Both the position numbers and the translations under genes were made by a program. The notes under the pieces were generated by a model. The model made no database searches, had not been told where the DNA came from, and was given only the letters and a program-made list of their open reading frames with translations. A DNA stretch of 64,000 bases from Coliplasma sp045538555 (lineage in GTDB: Bacteria > Bacillota > Clostridia > Oscillospirales > CAG-382), in the NCBI GenBank assembly GCA_045538555.1, contig JAZSRP010000036.1, positions 1 to 64,000 of the forward strand, given 5' to 3'. This document shows positions 24,413 to 32,610 of the stretch, in pieces; position 1 is the stretch's first letter; every line of letters begins with the position of its first letter.

Positions 24413-25246
24413 TTATCTGTCATTCTTTCTCTTTACGATAAACTTGTTGGTACGCGCCTTCTTGTTTCTCGTCTTATAGCCGAGAGTGGGCTTGCCCCAA
24501 GGAGTAACAGGAGTGGGACGACCGATGGGAGAGCGGCCCTCACCACCACCGTGGGGGTGATCGCAGGGGTTCATAACAGAACCGCGAACTGTGGGACGCT
24601 TGCCAAGGTGCCTGCTCTTACCTGCTTTACCAAGCTTTACGTTCTCGTGCTCGAGATTGCCTACCTGGCCGATGGTTGCTCTGCAATCGAGGCGGATAAG
24701 GCGAACCTCACCTGAGGGGAGGCGAACCTGTGCCATGCCGTTCTCTTTTGCCATAAGCTGTGCCTGTGCGCCTGCGGAACGAACCAGCTGAGCGCCTCTG
24801 CCGGGATAAAGCTCGATAGCGTGGATAAAGGTACCAACGGGGATCTGTGCGATGGGAAGCACGTTGCCGGCCTTGATGTCGGCGTGCTCGCCGCTGTAAA
24901 GAAGGGTGCCAACGGTCACTCCGTCGGGAGCAACTGCGTAGCTCTTCTTGCCATTCTCATCCTCAAGGAGCATGATGTATGCGGTACGGTTGGGATCGTA
25001 CTCGATTGCAACAACCTTGCTTGCAGCATCCTTGTATGCTCTCTTGAAATCGATGATTCTGTATTTCTTTTTGTTGCCGCCGCCATGGTGACGAACGGTG
25101 ATTCTGCCCGTGTTGTTACGGCCTGCGTTCTTTTTCAGAATGGTTACCAGAGACTTCTCAGGAGTCTTTTTGGTAATCTCTGCAAAAGAGGGGGTGGCCA
25201 TGTTTCTGCGGGAGGGAGTAGTGGGTTTGTATGTCTTAACTGCCAT
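24413..25246 (-). CDS. rplB: Ribosomal protein L2
   Basis: Core large-subunit protein of 277 residues needed for subunit association and the peptidyl transferase centre. The signature VMNPCDHPHGGGEGRSPIGR, including the critical histidine, is at about 220-240. Normal length and position. Confidence 0.98.
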   Translation of the reverse strand: MAVKTYKPTTPSRRNMATPSFAEITKKTPEKSLVTILKKNAGRNNTGRITVRHHGGGNKKKYRIIDFKRAYKDAASKVVAIEYDPNRTAYIMLLEDENGKKSYAVAPDGVTVGTLLYSGEHADIKAGNVLPIAQIPVGTFIHAIELYPGRGAQLVRSAGAQAQLMAKENGMAQVRLPSGEVRLIRLDCRATIGQVGNLEHENVKLGKAGKSRHLGKRPTVRGSVMNPCDHPHGGGEGRSPIGRPTPVTPWGKPTLGYKTRNKKARTNKFIVKRKNDR

Positions 25247-25265
25247 TTCTACTGACTCCTTTCGG

Positions 25266-25559
25266 TTACATCAAGCTATCGAAGAACTCGATGGTCTTGG
25301 AATCGGCAGTGAGCTTGACGATCGCTTTTTTCCAAGCGCTGGTCTTGCCTACGTGATAGCCGACTCTTTTGGTCTTTCTCTTCATGTTGATGGTGGTAAC
25401 TCTCTCTACCTCAACACCAAAGATCTCTTCGACTGCTGCTTTGATCTCGATCTTGTTTGCGTCGCAGGGAACTCTGAAAGTGTACTTTCTGTCCTGCATA
25501 TTTTTGATGGAGGCCTCGGTGATTACGGGCTTTCTGATAACGTCATAAACCGATTTCAT
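25266..25559 (-). CDS. rplW: Ribosomal protein L23
   Basis: Exit-site protein of 97 residues that recruits trigger factor and SRP (VIRKPVITEASIKNMQDRKY at the start, then the RNA-binding MKRKTKRVGYHVGK loop). Its ATG overlaps the rplD stop by one base (TAATG). Confidence 0.98.
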   Translation of the reverse strand: MKSVYDVIRKPVITEASIKNMQDRKYTFRVPCDANKIEIKAAVEEIFGVEVERVTTINMKRKTKRVGYHVGKTSAWKKAIVKLTADSKTIEFFDSLM

Positions 25560-26182
25560 TATGCATATACCTCCTCAATCTTTGCCAGAGCATCCTTGGC
25601 AATGACAAGTTTGTCATGGTTGAGGATGTCATAAACGTTGATGGTGTTGACGGGCGCTGTTGCCACGCCGGGAATATTTCTTGCAGAGCCGACAACAAAT
25701 TTGTCAACCTCGGGAAGAACGATGAGTGCCTTTTTCTCAACATTGAGAGCTTTGAGGAATGCAACTGCGTTCTTTGTCTTGTAACTGTCAAGTGCGATAT
25801 TGTCAACGACAATCAATTCACCTGCTTCAACCTTGGACGTAAGAACGGAGAACAGCGCGATTCTCTTGAGCTTTTTGTTGATGCTGATCCTGTAGGATCT
25901 GGGCTTGGGACCAAGAGCGATACCGCCGTGTGTCCACTGAGGAGAACGTGTGGAGCCCTGTCTTGCTCTGCCGGTGCCTTTTTGTCTCCAGGGCTTCTTG
26001 CCGCCGCCGGAAACCTCGCTTCTGGTAAGAGTGGACTGGGTGCCCTGACGCTGATTGAGAAGATACGCTCTGACTACCGAGTGAACGGCAGAAGTGTTGA
26101 TCTCAGCAGCAAATATTTTGTCGGAAAGTGCGACCTCGCCGCATACCTTTCCCTGCATGTTGTATACACTTACTGTAGGCAT
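25559..26182 (-). CDS. rplD: Ribosomal protein L4
   Basis: Exit-tunnel protein of 207 residues with the conserved tunnel loop region GGGKKPWRQKGTGRARQGS (about 62-80). In gamma-proteobacteria L4 represses the S10 operon, whereas in Firmicutes this control is not established. 19 nt after rplC. Confidence 0.98.
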   Translation of the reverse strand: MPTVSVYNMQGKVCGEVALSDKIFAAEINTSAVHSVVRAYLLNQRQGTQSTLTRSEVSGGGKKPWRQKGTGRARQGSTRSPQWTHGGIALGPKPRSYRISINKKLKRIALFSVLTSKVEAGELIVVDNIALDSYKTKNAVAFLKALNVEKKALIVLPEVDKFVVGSARNIPGVATAPVNTINVYDILNHDKLVIAKDALAKIEEVYA

Positions 26183-26201
26183 TTATATTTCCTCCTTCCG
26201 C

Positions 26202-26831
26202 TTATTTCACAGTGCTGCGGAGGTAAACGATACCGCCTCTTGCGCCGGGAACCGCACCCTTGACAGCAATCAGATTGTTGTCAGCGTCGATCTTGACGAT
26301 TTCGAGGTTGAGCATCGTAACCTGCTCGTTACCGTACTGACCAGCCATCTTCTTGTTTTTGAAGATTCTGGAAGGGTCACTGTTTGCACCCATGGAGCCG
26401 GCCTGGCGATGCACAGGGCCTGTACCGTGGGACATTCTGAGTCTGTGGCAACCCCATCTCTTGATAACACCGGAGAAGCCGTGGCCCTTGGTGATACCTG
26501 TGATATCAACCTTCTCGCCCTCAGCAAAGGTGTCAGCCGTGATGATATCGCCTACGTTGAGCTCGGACGAATTGTCAAGACGGAATTCTTTGAGATACTT
26601 TTTGAAAGCCACCTGCGCTTTTGCAAAGGCGCCTTTCTGAGGTTTGTTGAGTTTTCTTTCCTCAATGTCGGAGAAACCGAGCTGAACTGCCTCGTAGCCG
26701 TTCTTTTCAAGAGTTCTCTTCTGAACTACAACACAGGGACCTGCGTTGATGACAGTAACCGGAACAACCTTGCCCTTTTCGTCAAAAAGCTGTGTCATGC
26801 CGATCTTTCTGCCGATGATGCCTTTTTTCAT
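26202..26831 (-). CDS. rplC: Ribosomal protein L3
   Basis: Early-assembly protein of 209 residues. The start MKKGIIGRKIGMTQLFDEKG and the central KGHGFSGVIKRWG loop, which reaches the peptidyl transferase centre, are intact. ATG 26831 follows AAGGAGG. The 70-nt gap to rpsJ is the largest inside the cluster and holds no visible promoter. Confidence 0.97.
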   Translation of the reverse strand: MKKGIIGRKIGMTQLFDEKGKVVPVTVINAGPCVVVQKRTLEKNGYEAVQLGFSDIEERKLNKPQKGAFAKAQVAFKKYLKEFRLDNSSELNVGDIITADTFAEGEKVDITGITKGHGFSGVIKRWGCHRLRMSHGTGPVHRQAGSMGANSDPSRIFKNKKMAGQYGNEQVTMLNLEIVKIDADNNLIAVKGAVPGARGGIVYLRSTVK

Positions 26832-26901
26832 TTTTATCCTCCTTAAGGTTATTGGTTGAACGCAATGCACGCTCAACGTGACCTTTTATTGACTGGTTGG
26901 T

Positions 26902-27213
26902 TTAGAGCTCAACGTTGAAATCAACGCCGGCGGGAAGATCTGTGCTCATAAGCGCCTCGACACACGCCTTTGAGGGCTTGATGATGTCGATGAGACGCTT
27001 GTGGGTACGATACTCAAACTGCTCACGGCTGTCCTTGTATTTATGAACAGCACGGAGAATGGTGATGATCTCTTTGTCGGTAGGAAGAGGAATGGGGCCG
27101 GAAACGGTTGCGCCGTTTCTCTTTGCGGTCTCAACGATCTTCTCTGCCGCTTTGTCGATCAATGTGTGATCGTAGGATTTGAGTCTGATTCTGATTTTTT
27201 CTTTCTTTGCCAT
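26902..27213 (-). CDS. rpsJ: Ribosomal protein S10 (NusE)
   Basis: First gene of the cluster; 103 residues (KIRIRLKSYDHTLIDKAAEK at the start; YRTHKRLIDIIKPS near the end). Besides its ribosomal role, S10 binds NusB in antitermination and NusG in transcription-translation coupling. Preceded by a leader of about 180 nt and a strong promoter. Confidence 0.98.
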   Translation of the reverse strand: MAKKEKIRIRLKSYDHTLIDKAAEKIVETAKRNGATVSGPIPLPTDKEIITILRAVHKYKDSREQFEYRTHKRLIDIIKPSKACVEALMSTDLPAGVDFNVEL

Positions 27214-27395
27214 GGTTCTTTGCCTCCAAATATAATATAATGAAATAATTTGACGGCAGTTCTGCGAACACCCTGCCGGGCGTTTTGGATAACACCCTTA
27301 AAAAATGCTCGCACCCTGCGCCCGATTGTCGGACATACTCTGCCGTAGTTACCTGCCTTTTTTGGCAGCAATCTACCGCTTCATCGCACACCAAG
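27214..27395 (-). promoter_or_regulatory. Structured 5' leader of the ribosomal cluster
   Basis: Between the promoter and rpsJ the minus strand can form several hairpins: CCGA/TCGG, then a short CGCA/TGCG stem followed by ATTTTTT (near 27300-27340), GGGTGTT/AACGCCC (27278-27298) and CGGCAG/CTGCCG (27255-27277). The stem before the T6 run resembles a weak attenuator. No coding frame is supported here. Regulation by a ribosomal protein is plausible but not shown. Confidence 0.45.
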
Positions 27396-27402
27396 CTTGG
27401 TT

Positions 27403-27431
27403 ATTGTATCACATCAACAAATTTATTGCAA
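27403..27431 (-). promoter_or_regulatory. Sigma-A promoter of the ribosomal cluster
   Basis: Minus strand TTGCAA (27426-27431), 17 bp, TACAAT (27403-27408). Predicted start near 27396. No other good promoter was noticed before rplQ, so this may drive all 31 genes. Confidence 0.75.
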
Positions 27432-27515
27432 TATATTTGGGCAAAATTCCTTATAGTTCAAATGTAAAATAAATATGAACAATCAGAAAATAGTTGTTCA
27501 TAATTAAAAAAGGGA

Positions 27516-27543
27516 TTTACTTCCTGTAGAATTTGTTTATAAT
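27516..27543 (+). promoter_or_regulatory. Promoter of the TSCPD-phosphoglucomutase-mannosidase group
   Basis: TTTACT, 16 bp, TATAAT, then 35 nt to the TSCPD start codon. The -35 box is weak and the -10 box is perfect. Confidence 0.6.
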
Positions 27544-27578
27544 GGTCTTATATATAAATAAAAAGGAAGTAATTGGTT

Positions 27579-27833
27579 ATGAGAGAAACACACAGAAATC
27601 GCGGAACTTGCTCCCGCAGCGTCTCTTTTGACATTGACGACCAGTATATTGTCACCAATGTTTCGTTTGAGGGCGGCTGTAACGGAAATCTCAAAGGCAT
27701 CTCAGCTCTTTGCGAAGGGATGAAAGCAGAGGACGTGATTCGACGTTGCAAAGGCATCTGCTGCGGTATGAAGGGCACATCCTGTCCCGATCAGCTCGCA
27801 CAAGCACTTGAGGAGGTATTGGACAATGAATAA
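27579..27833 (+). CDS. TSCPD domain protein (TIGR03905 family)
   Basis: An 84-residue protein of the TSCPD family, named for its conserved Thr-Ser-Cys-Pro-Asp motif, present here as GTSCPDQLAQAL. Further conserved cysteines (TCSRS, GGCNGN, CKGICCG) suggest metal or nucleotide binding. The same fold forms the C-terminal part of some class II ribonucleotide reductases, but the stand-alone protein has no proven role. ATG 27579 follows AGGAAG; a TTG six bases upstream is the alternative. Its stop overlaps the next gene by 8 nt, linking it to phosphoglucomutase. Confidence 0.88.
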   Translation: MRETHRNRGTCSRSVSFDIDDQYIVTNVSFEGGCNGNLKGISALCEGMKAEDVIRRCKGICCGMKGTSCPDQLAQALEEVLDNE

Positions 27834-29547
27834 AGATTTTTTGAAATGGTATTCCTACGACGGACTCGACGCTGAGTCAAAAGCTGTTCTTGAAAGCATC
27901 AAAAACGACGAAAACGCCATCGCTGAACGCTTTGCCGTTCCTATGAATTTTGGCACCGCCGGTCTGAGAAGCACAATGGACGTGGGGATTTCCCGCATGA
28001 ACGTATATACAGTAGGTGTCACCACCCAAGGACTGGCAGAGCTGGTGCTCCAGGCAAACGGAGCAGAAAGAGGTGTTGCAGTCTGCTTTGACAGCCGCAA
28101 CAACTCTCAGCTTTTTGCACACACTGCCGCATCGGTACTTGCCGCCAACGGCATCAAGGTATACCTTTTTGACGGTATTCGTCCCACACCCGAGCTTTCT
28201 TTTGCCATCCTTCACTACGGATGCATTGCAGGCATCAACGTTACCGCTTCTCACAACCCCAAGGAATACAACGGATACAAGGTATACTGGGAGGACGGCG
28301 CACAGCTTCCCCCGGAGCACGCAAGCATTGTTTCCGCCAAAGCGGCAGAAACAGACATTTTTGAAGGAGTGAAAAAGACCGACCTTAACGCAGCCATCCA
28401 AAGCGGCATGGTTCAAATCATCGGAAAAGAAACCGACGAGGCGTTTTTGGATGCGGTGCTCAACTGTCGTCTTGCTTCCGAAAAATGCGCAGAATACGGG
28501 AACAAATTGGGGATCGTATACACAGCACTTCACGGAACCGGATACAAGCTGGTGCCCGAAGCATTGAGCAGATGCGGGATCTCAAATCTGGTTACTATTG
28601 ACAGCCAGATGATTCCTGACGGCAACTTCCCCACCGTGGCCTCGCCCAACCCCGAAAACATCGAGTGCTTTGACGAAGCTGTAAAATTTGTCAACAGCAA
28701 CAACGTGGATTGCTCCATGATTCTTGCTACAGACCCCGACGCTGACCGCGTAGGTCTTGCAGTCAGAGACGAAAACGGTCAGTTTGTTGCCCTCAACGGC
28801 AACCAGATCGGAGCATTGCTGGCAGAGCATATTATTTCTGCCAGAAAATCAAAGGGCATCCTTCCCGCCAACGCCTGCGCTATCAAATCCATCGTTTCCT
28901 CCAACCTTTTTGACGCAATCTGCGAAAAAGAGGGGGTGGAGCACATCAGCGTGCTCACAGGATTCAAATACATCGGCGAAAAGATCAAGCAGTGGAAGGC
29001 AGACGGAAGCCACACCTTTATTTTTGGTTACGAAGAGAGTCAGGGCTACCTTTCCGACGGATATGCCCGTGACAAGGACGCCGTAGGCGCCTGTGTTTTG
29101 CTGGCAGAGATGGCATGCAGACATTATGCCGAGGGCAGAACCGTCTACGAGGCGTTGCAAGACATCTACGCAAGATACGGATTCTATACAGAAAAAGTGG
29201 TCAACATCAAGATCACCGGCATCGACCCCATGAAAACCATGGGAGAAAAAATGTCCGACCTGCGGCAAAAGGGCATCTCCTCCTTTGCCGGAGTTGACGT
29301 GATCGCTACAAGAGATTTTAAATCCGGAATCATCACCCGCGCAGACGGCACTACCGATGAGACCGGGCTGCCCTCCAGTGATATGCTTTACTATGATCTT
29401 TGCGACGGATCCGCTGTTATCATCCGCCCGTCAGGCACAGAGCCCAAGATCAAGGCATACATACTCACCATTGGCGAAACAAAAGCCGAGTCCACCGAAA
29501 AGGCAACAACTTTTGCTAAAGCAAGTGAAAAACTTCTTATAGGGTGA
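27826..29547 (+). CDS. pgcA: Phospho-sugar mutase (phosphoglucomutase/phosphomannomutase)
   Basis: Alpha-D-phosphohexomutase of 573 residues, interconverting glucose-1- and glucose-6-phosphate, or the mannose equivalents. All four signatures are present: the phosphoserine loop TASHNPKEYNGYK, the magnesium loop DPDADRVG, the sugar loop GYEESQGYLS and the phosphate loop RPSGTEPKIKAY. The length fits the Gram-positive PgcA group. ATG 27826 overlaps the TSCPD stop. The mannosidase gene follows directly, suggesting shared use in hexose metabolism; UDP-glucose supply for envelope polymers is the other usual role. Confidence 0.93.
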   Translation: MNKDFLKWYSYDGLDAESKAVLESIKNDENAIAERFAVPMNFGTAGLRSTMDVGISRMNVYTVGVTTQGLAELVLQANGAERGVAVCFDSRNNSQLFAHTAASVLAANGIKVYLFDGIRPTPELSFAILHYGCIAGINVTASHNPKEYNGYKVYWEDGAQLPPEHASIVSAKAAETDIFEGVKKTDLNAAIQSGMVQIIGKETDEAFLDAVLNCRLASEKCAEYGNKLGIVYTALHGTGYKLVPEALSRCGISNLVTIDSQMIPDGNFPTVASPNPENIECFDEAVKFVNSNNVDCSMILATDPDADRVGLAVRDENGQFVALNGNQIGALLAEHIISARKSKGILPANACAIKSIVSSNLFDAICEKEGVEHISVLTGFKYIGEKIKQWKADGSHTFIFGYEESQGYLSDGYARDKDAVGACVLLAEMACRHYAEGRTVYEALQDIYARYGFYTEKVVNIKITGIDPMKTMGEKMSDLRQKGISSFAGVDVIATRDFKSGIITRADGTTDETGLPSSDMLYYDLCDGSAVIIRPSGTEPKIKAYILTIGETKAESTEKATTFAKASEKLLIG

Positions 29548-29555
29548 TCAATACG

Positions 29556-32462
29556 ATGAACGAAAAACTCAAACTGGTTTTTGACAGCATTTATACTCCG
29601 CTGTACGACTTTGACGTATGTGCATACATCACAAAAGAGCCGCTCTTTTACAAAAACCGTACCGAGGGCACAAAAAAAGCCCTCAATATCGGCGAAAGAT
29701 GGGGCGATCTCTGGGACTGTGCATGGATGAATTTCAAAGCGCCGCTGCCTGACGACACAGAAGATCTCACATTTTTGCTTGACGTAGGCGGCGAGGGATG
29801 CGTTTTTGATGCCGACGGTACACCCTATCGCGGTATCACCAACAAAGACAGCTTTTATTCTTTTGAGCTGGGACTTCCCGGAAAAGTTACCGTTCCATTC
29901 TGGGACGGTGCCGTAAAGAGCGGAATGCTGGATTTTTGGGTAGATTGCGGAGCAAACGATCTCTTTGGCGAGCGCGAGGGCGCATCGTTTGAGCCCGTGG
30001 GCGTATTGCACACCGCATCCGTTGCAAAATGCAACAACAGCATCCGTGATCTGTACTATGACCTTGAGGTTATCTTTTACCTCATCGATTCCACAGATGA
30101 CGAGGCACTGAAAGCGCAGGCGCAATCGGTGTTTGACTCCGCTTTTTCCATCTGGGATACAGATATACAAAAAGCGTTGGAGATCACAAAAGAATTTCTT
30201 GCCCACAAGTGCGACAGTGATTTTTGCATCACAGCTCTCGGGCACGCTCATATTGATCTTGCATGGCTTTGGCCGATCCGCGAAACCCTGCGCAAAGCAG
30301 AGCGCACGGTCGCCACTGTGATGAGAAATGCCGAAAAATACGACGAGTATCTTTTTGGAATCAGCCAACCGCAGATGATTCTTTGGCTCAAGGAACGCCA
30401 CCCCAAGCTCTACGACCAGTTGAAAGACCTGTACAAGGCAGGGCGTCTTGAGCTGCAAGGCGGTTTTTGGGTGGAAAGCGATACCAATCTGCCCTGCGGC
30501 GAGAGTCTGATGAGGCAGATGCTGTACGGAAAGAAATTTTTCCGAGAGGAATTTGGGAACGAGCAGGAGATTCTCTGGATCCCAGATGTGTTTGGATATT
30601 CTGCACAGCTTCCTCAGATCATGGCTCATTTTGGTGTCAAATATTTTCTCACCATAAAAATGTCATGGAACTCCGTCAACCTGTTCCCACACAGCACCTT
30701 CAACTGGGTAGGACTTGACGGTTCCACCATTCTCACGCATATGCCGCCCGAGGGCAACTACAACAGCGCCGCTCGGCCCGAATCACTGATTTCTACCGAA
30801 AAGAAATTCAGAGAACGAAAGATAGACAACCGCGCCATGATGCTGTACGGCATCGGCGACGGAGGCGGCGGCCCCGGCGAGGAGCATTTGGAACGTCTGA
30901 GGAGAGAATATGACCTCAGAGGTGTACCAAAGGTCAAGCAAGGGTTTGCAATCGATTTTTTCAAGGAACTGGAAGCAGAGCAGGACAAGTTTCCCGAATA
31001 TTCCGGAGAACTCTATCTTGAAAAGCATCAAGGCACCTACACCTCCCAGGCAAACAACAAAAAGAACAACAGAAAGTGTGAGTTCGCTCTCCACAACGCC
31101 GAGCTGTTCGCTTGCGCCGCAGCACGTATTGCAGGACTTCCATACCCCAAAGAAACTTTGGAAAAGCTTTGGAAAGAGATTTTGCTCTATCAGTTCCACG
31201 ACATTATTCCCGGTTCTTCCATCAAGCGGGTATATGACGAGACCGATGAAAGATACGCATGTATTTTGAACGAAGCAAATTCCATCATCTCCAACTCGGT
31301 ATCTGCCATTTGCAAGGGTGAAGGAAAGAGCGTTTTCAATCCCCTGCCCTATGCTTTTGACGGATTTATCAAAAACGGCGATGGATATTGCCACGTAAAA
31401 GCAGATCCGTTGAGTTTTGGAATTATCGCCCCAAGCGAGCTTTCTTGTGCGGTCGCAAAGGACGGCTGTATCGAAAATGAGCTGCTAAAGGTCACATTTT
31501 CTTCGGACGGAACTGTGGAATCCATCATTCGCAAGGAAGACGGGTTCTCCGCTCTTTGCGGCGGTGGCAACCGCCTCACCGTATATGAGGACGAGGAGAA
31601 CGCATGGGAGGTGCCTGCCGACTATGCAAAAAATCCTTTTGTCCGACTCTCTGCAGAATCAATGGTTTTTGACACAGTTGACGGAGTTGCGAGAATCAGA
31701 TCTGTATACCGTTACGGAGACAGCACAGTCACCCAAACGGTGTCACTTGCCCCAGGCAGCAGCAGAGTGGATTTTGACACCCACGTTGACTGGAAAGAAA
31801 CCCACCGAATGCTGAGAGCGGCATTTCCCCTGTCCGTGAAATGCGACAACGCAAAATGCGATATTCAGTACGGTTGCATCGACCGTCCCACCCACACCCG
31901 TGACAGCTTTGCAAAAGCAAAAAAAGAGGTGTGTGCCCACAGGTACGTGGATTTTTCCGACGGAACCAACGGCATTGCGCTCATCAATGACTGCAAATAC
32001 GGCCACCGTCTTTGGGACTGTGTGGCAGATATTGATCTGTTGAGGAGCAGCATGTATCCCGGCGTTGATGCCGACAAGGGAGAGCATGATTTTGTGTACT
32101 CTCTGCTGATACACAAGGGTGATTTTTCAGAGGGCGTCTCACGTGAAGCCGCCGCCGTGAACAATCCGCCTTTCTTTGTAAACGGAACAGCTGTTGACAG
32201 CATAGGTACAGCCCCCTTGTTTGACACCGACTGTAGCCACGCCGTGATCGACTGGGTAAAAGCAGCCGAGGACGGAAACGGAATCATCGTACGCATATTT
32301 GAGTCCGATGGAATACCTGCCTCTTCCGTAACCGTTACCCCAAGCCCCGCTCTGGGATTTGAAAAAGCTTTTGTGTGTGACGGCGACGAGAAAATCATGC
32401 ATCCTCTTGAGGGAGCACTTGACATCGCCCCACACAAGATCGTCACACTCAGATTTTTGTAA
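29556..32462 (+). CDS. Alpha-mannosidase, GH38
   Basis: Glycoside hydrolase family 38 enzyme of 968 residues, hydrolysing terminal alpha-mannosides. Zinc site and catalytic motifs are visible: GHAHIDLAWLWPIRET (about 228-243) and the nucleophile aspartate in WIPDVFGYSAQLPQIM (about 340); IGDGGGGPGEEHLERLRR and QFHDIIPGSSIKRVYDE complete the active site. C-terminal beta domains fill residues from about 600. There is no signal peptide, so it acts in the cytoplasm on imported oligosaccharides. ATG 29556 is preferred to a GTG at 29544 because AGGGTG is spaced nine bases before it. Last gene before a terminator. Confidence 0.93.
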   Translation: MNEKLKLVFDSIYTPLYDFDVCAYITKEPLFYKNRTEGTKKALNIGERWGDLWDCAWMNFKAPLPDDTEDLTFLLDVGGEGCVFDADGTPYRGITNKDSFYSFELGLPGKVTVPFWDGAVKSGMLDFWVDCGANDLFGEREGASFEPVGVLHTASVAKCNNSIRDLYYDLEVIFYLIDSTDDEALKAQAQSVFDSAFSIWDTDIQKALEITKEFLAHKCDSDFCITALGHAHIDLAWLWPIRETLRKAERTVATVMRNAEKYDEYLFGISQPQMILWLKERHPKLYDQLKDLYKAGRLELQGGFWVESDTNLPCGESLMRQMLYGKKFFREEFGNEQEILWIPDVFGYSAQLPQIMAHFGVKYFLTIKMSWNSVNLFPHSTFNWVGLDGSTILTHMPPEGNYNSAARPESLISTEKKFRERKIDNRAMMLYGIGDGGGGPGEEHLERLRREYDLRGVPKVKQGFAIDFFKELEAEQDKFPEYSGELYLEKHQGTYTSQANNKKNNRKCEFALHNAELFACAAARIAGLPYPKETLEKLWKEILLYQFHDIIPGSSIKRVYDETDERYACILNEANSIISNSVSAICKGEGKSVFNPLPYAFDGFIKNGDGYCHVKADPLSFGIIAPSELSCAVAKDGCIENELLKVTFSSDGTVESIIRKEDGFSALCGGGNRLTVYEDEENAWEVPADYAKNPFVRLSAESMVFDTVDGVARIRSVYRYGDSTVTQTVSLAPGSSRVDFDTHVDWKETHRMLRAAFPLSVKCDNAKCDIQYGCIDRPTHTRDSFAKAKKEVCAHRYVDFSDGTNGIALINDCKYGHRLWDCVADIDLLRSSMYPGVDADKGEHDFVYSLLIHKGDFSEGVSREAAAVNNPPFFVNGTAVDSIGTAPLFDTDCSHAVIDWVKAAEDGNGIIVRIFESDGIPASSVTVTPSPALGFEKAFVCDGDEKIMHPLEGALDIAPHKIVTLRFL

Positions 32463-32475
32463 AACAATCAAAACA

Positions 32476-32519
32476 GGAACCGTTGAAATGATTTTTTCTT
32501 CGGTTCCTTTGTTTTTTTC
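32476..32519 (+). terminator. Terminator after the alpha-mannosidase gene
   Basis: GGAACCG / CGGTTCC around an 18-nt loop, then TTTGTTTTTTT. Confidence 0.8.
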
Positions 32520-32610
32520 CAAAACAAGTAAAAAAAATCCATTTTGGTAATAATGCATTCATAATATAAGTGTACAATAACTGTGATTTTTTATTAGGCG
32601 GTGATTTTTC

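Noticed and set aside
29391..30629. Long open frame on the minus strand (412 codons)
   Set aside because: It lies antisense to the end of phosphoglucomutase and the start of GH38 mannosidase, both with full catalytic motifs; its product is Cys/His/Phe-rich without domains.
32544..32578. Promoter for the MacB-like gene (TTGGTA, TATAAG or TACAAT)
   Set aside because: Spacing is 15 bp for the first pair, and TACAAT has no -35 box at 16-18 bp; too weak to list.
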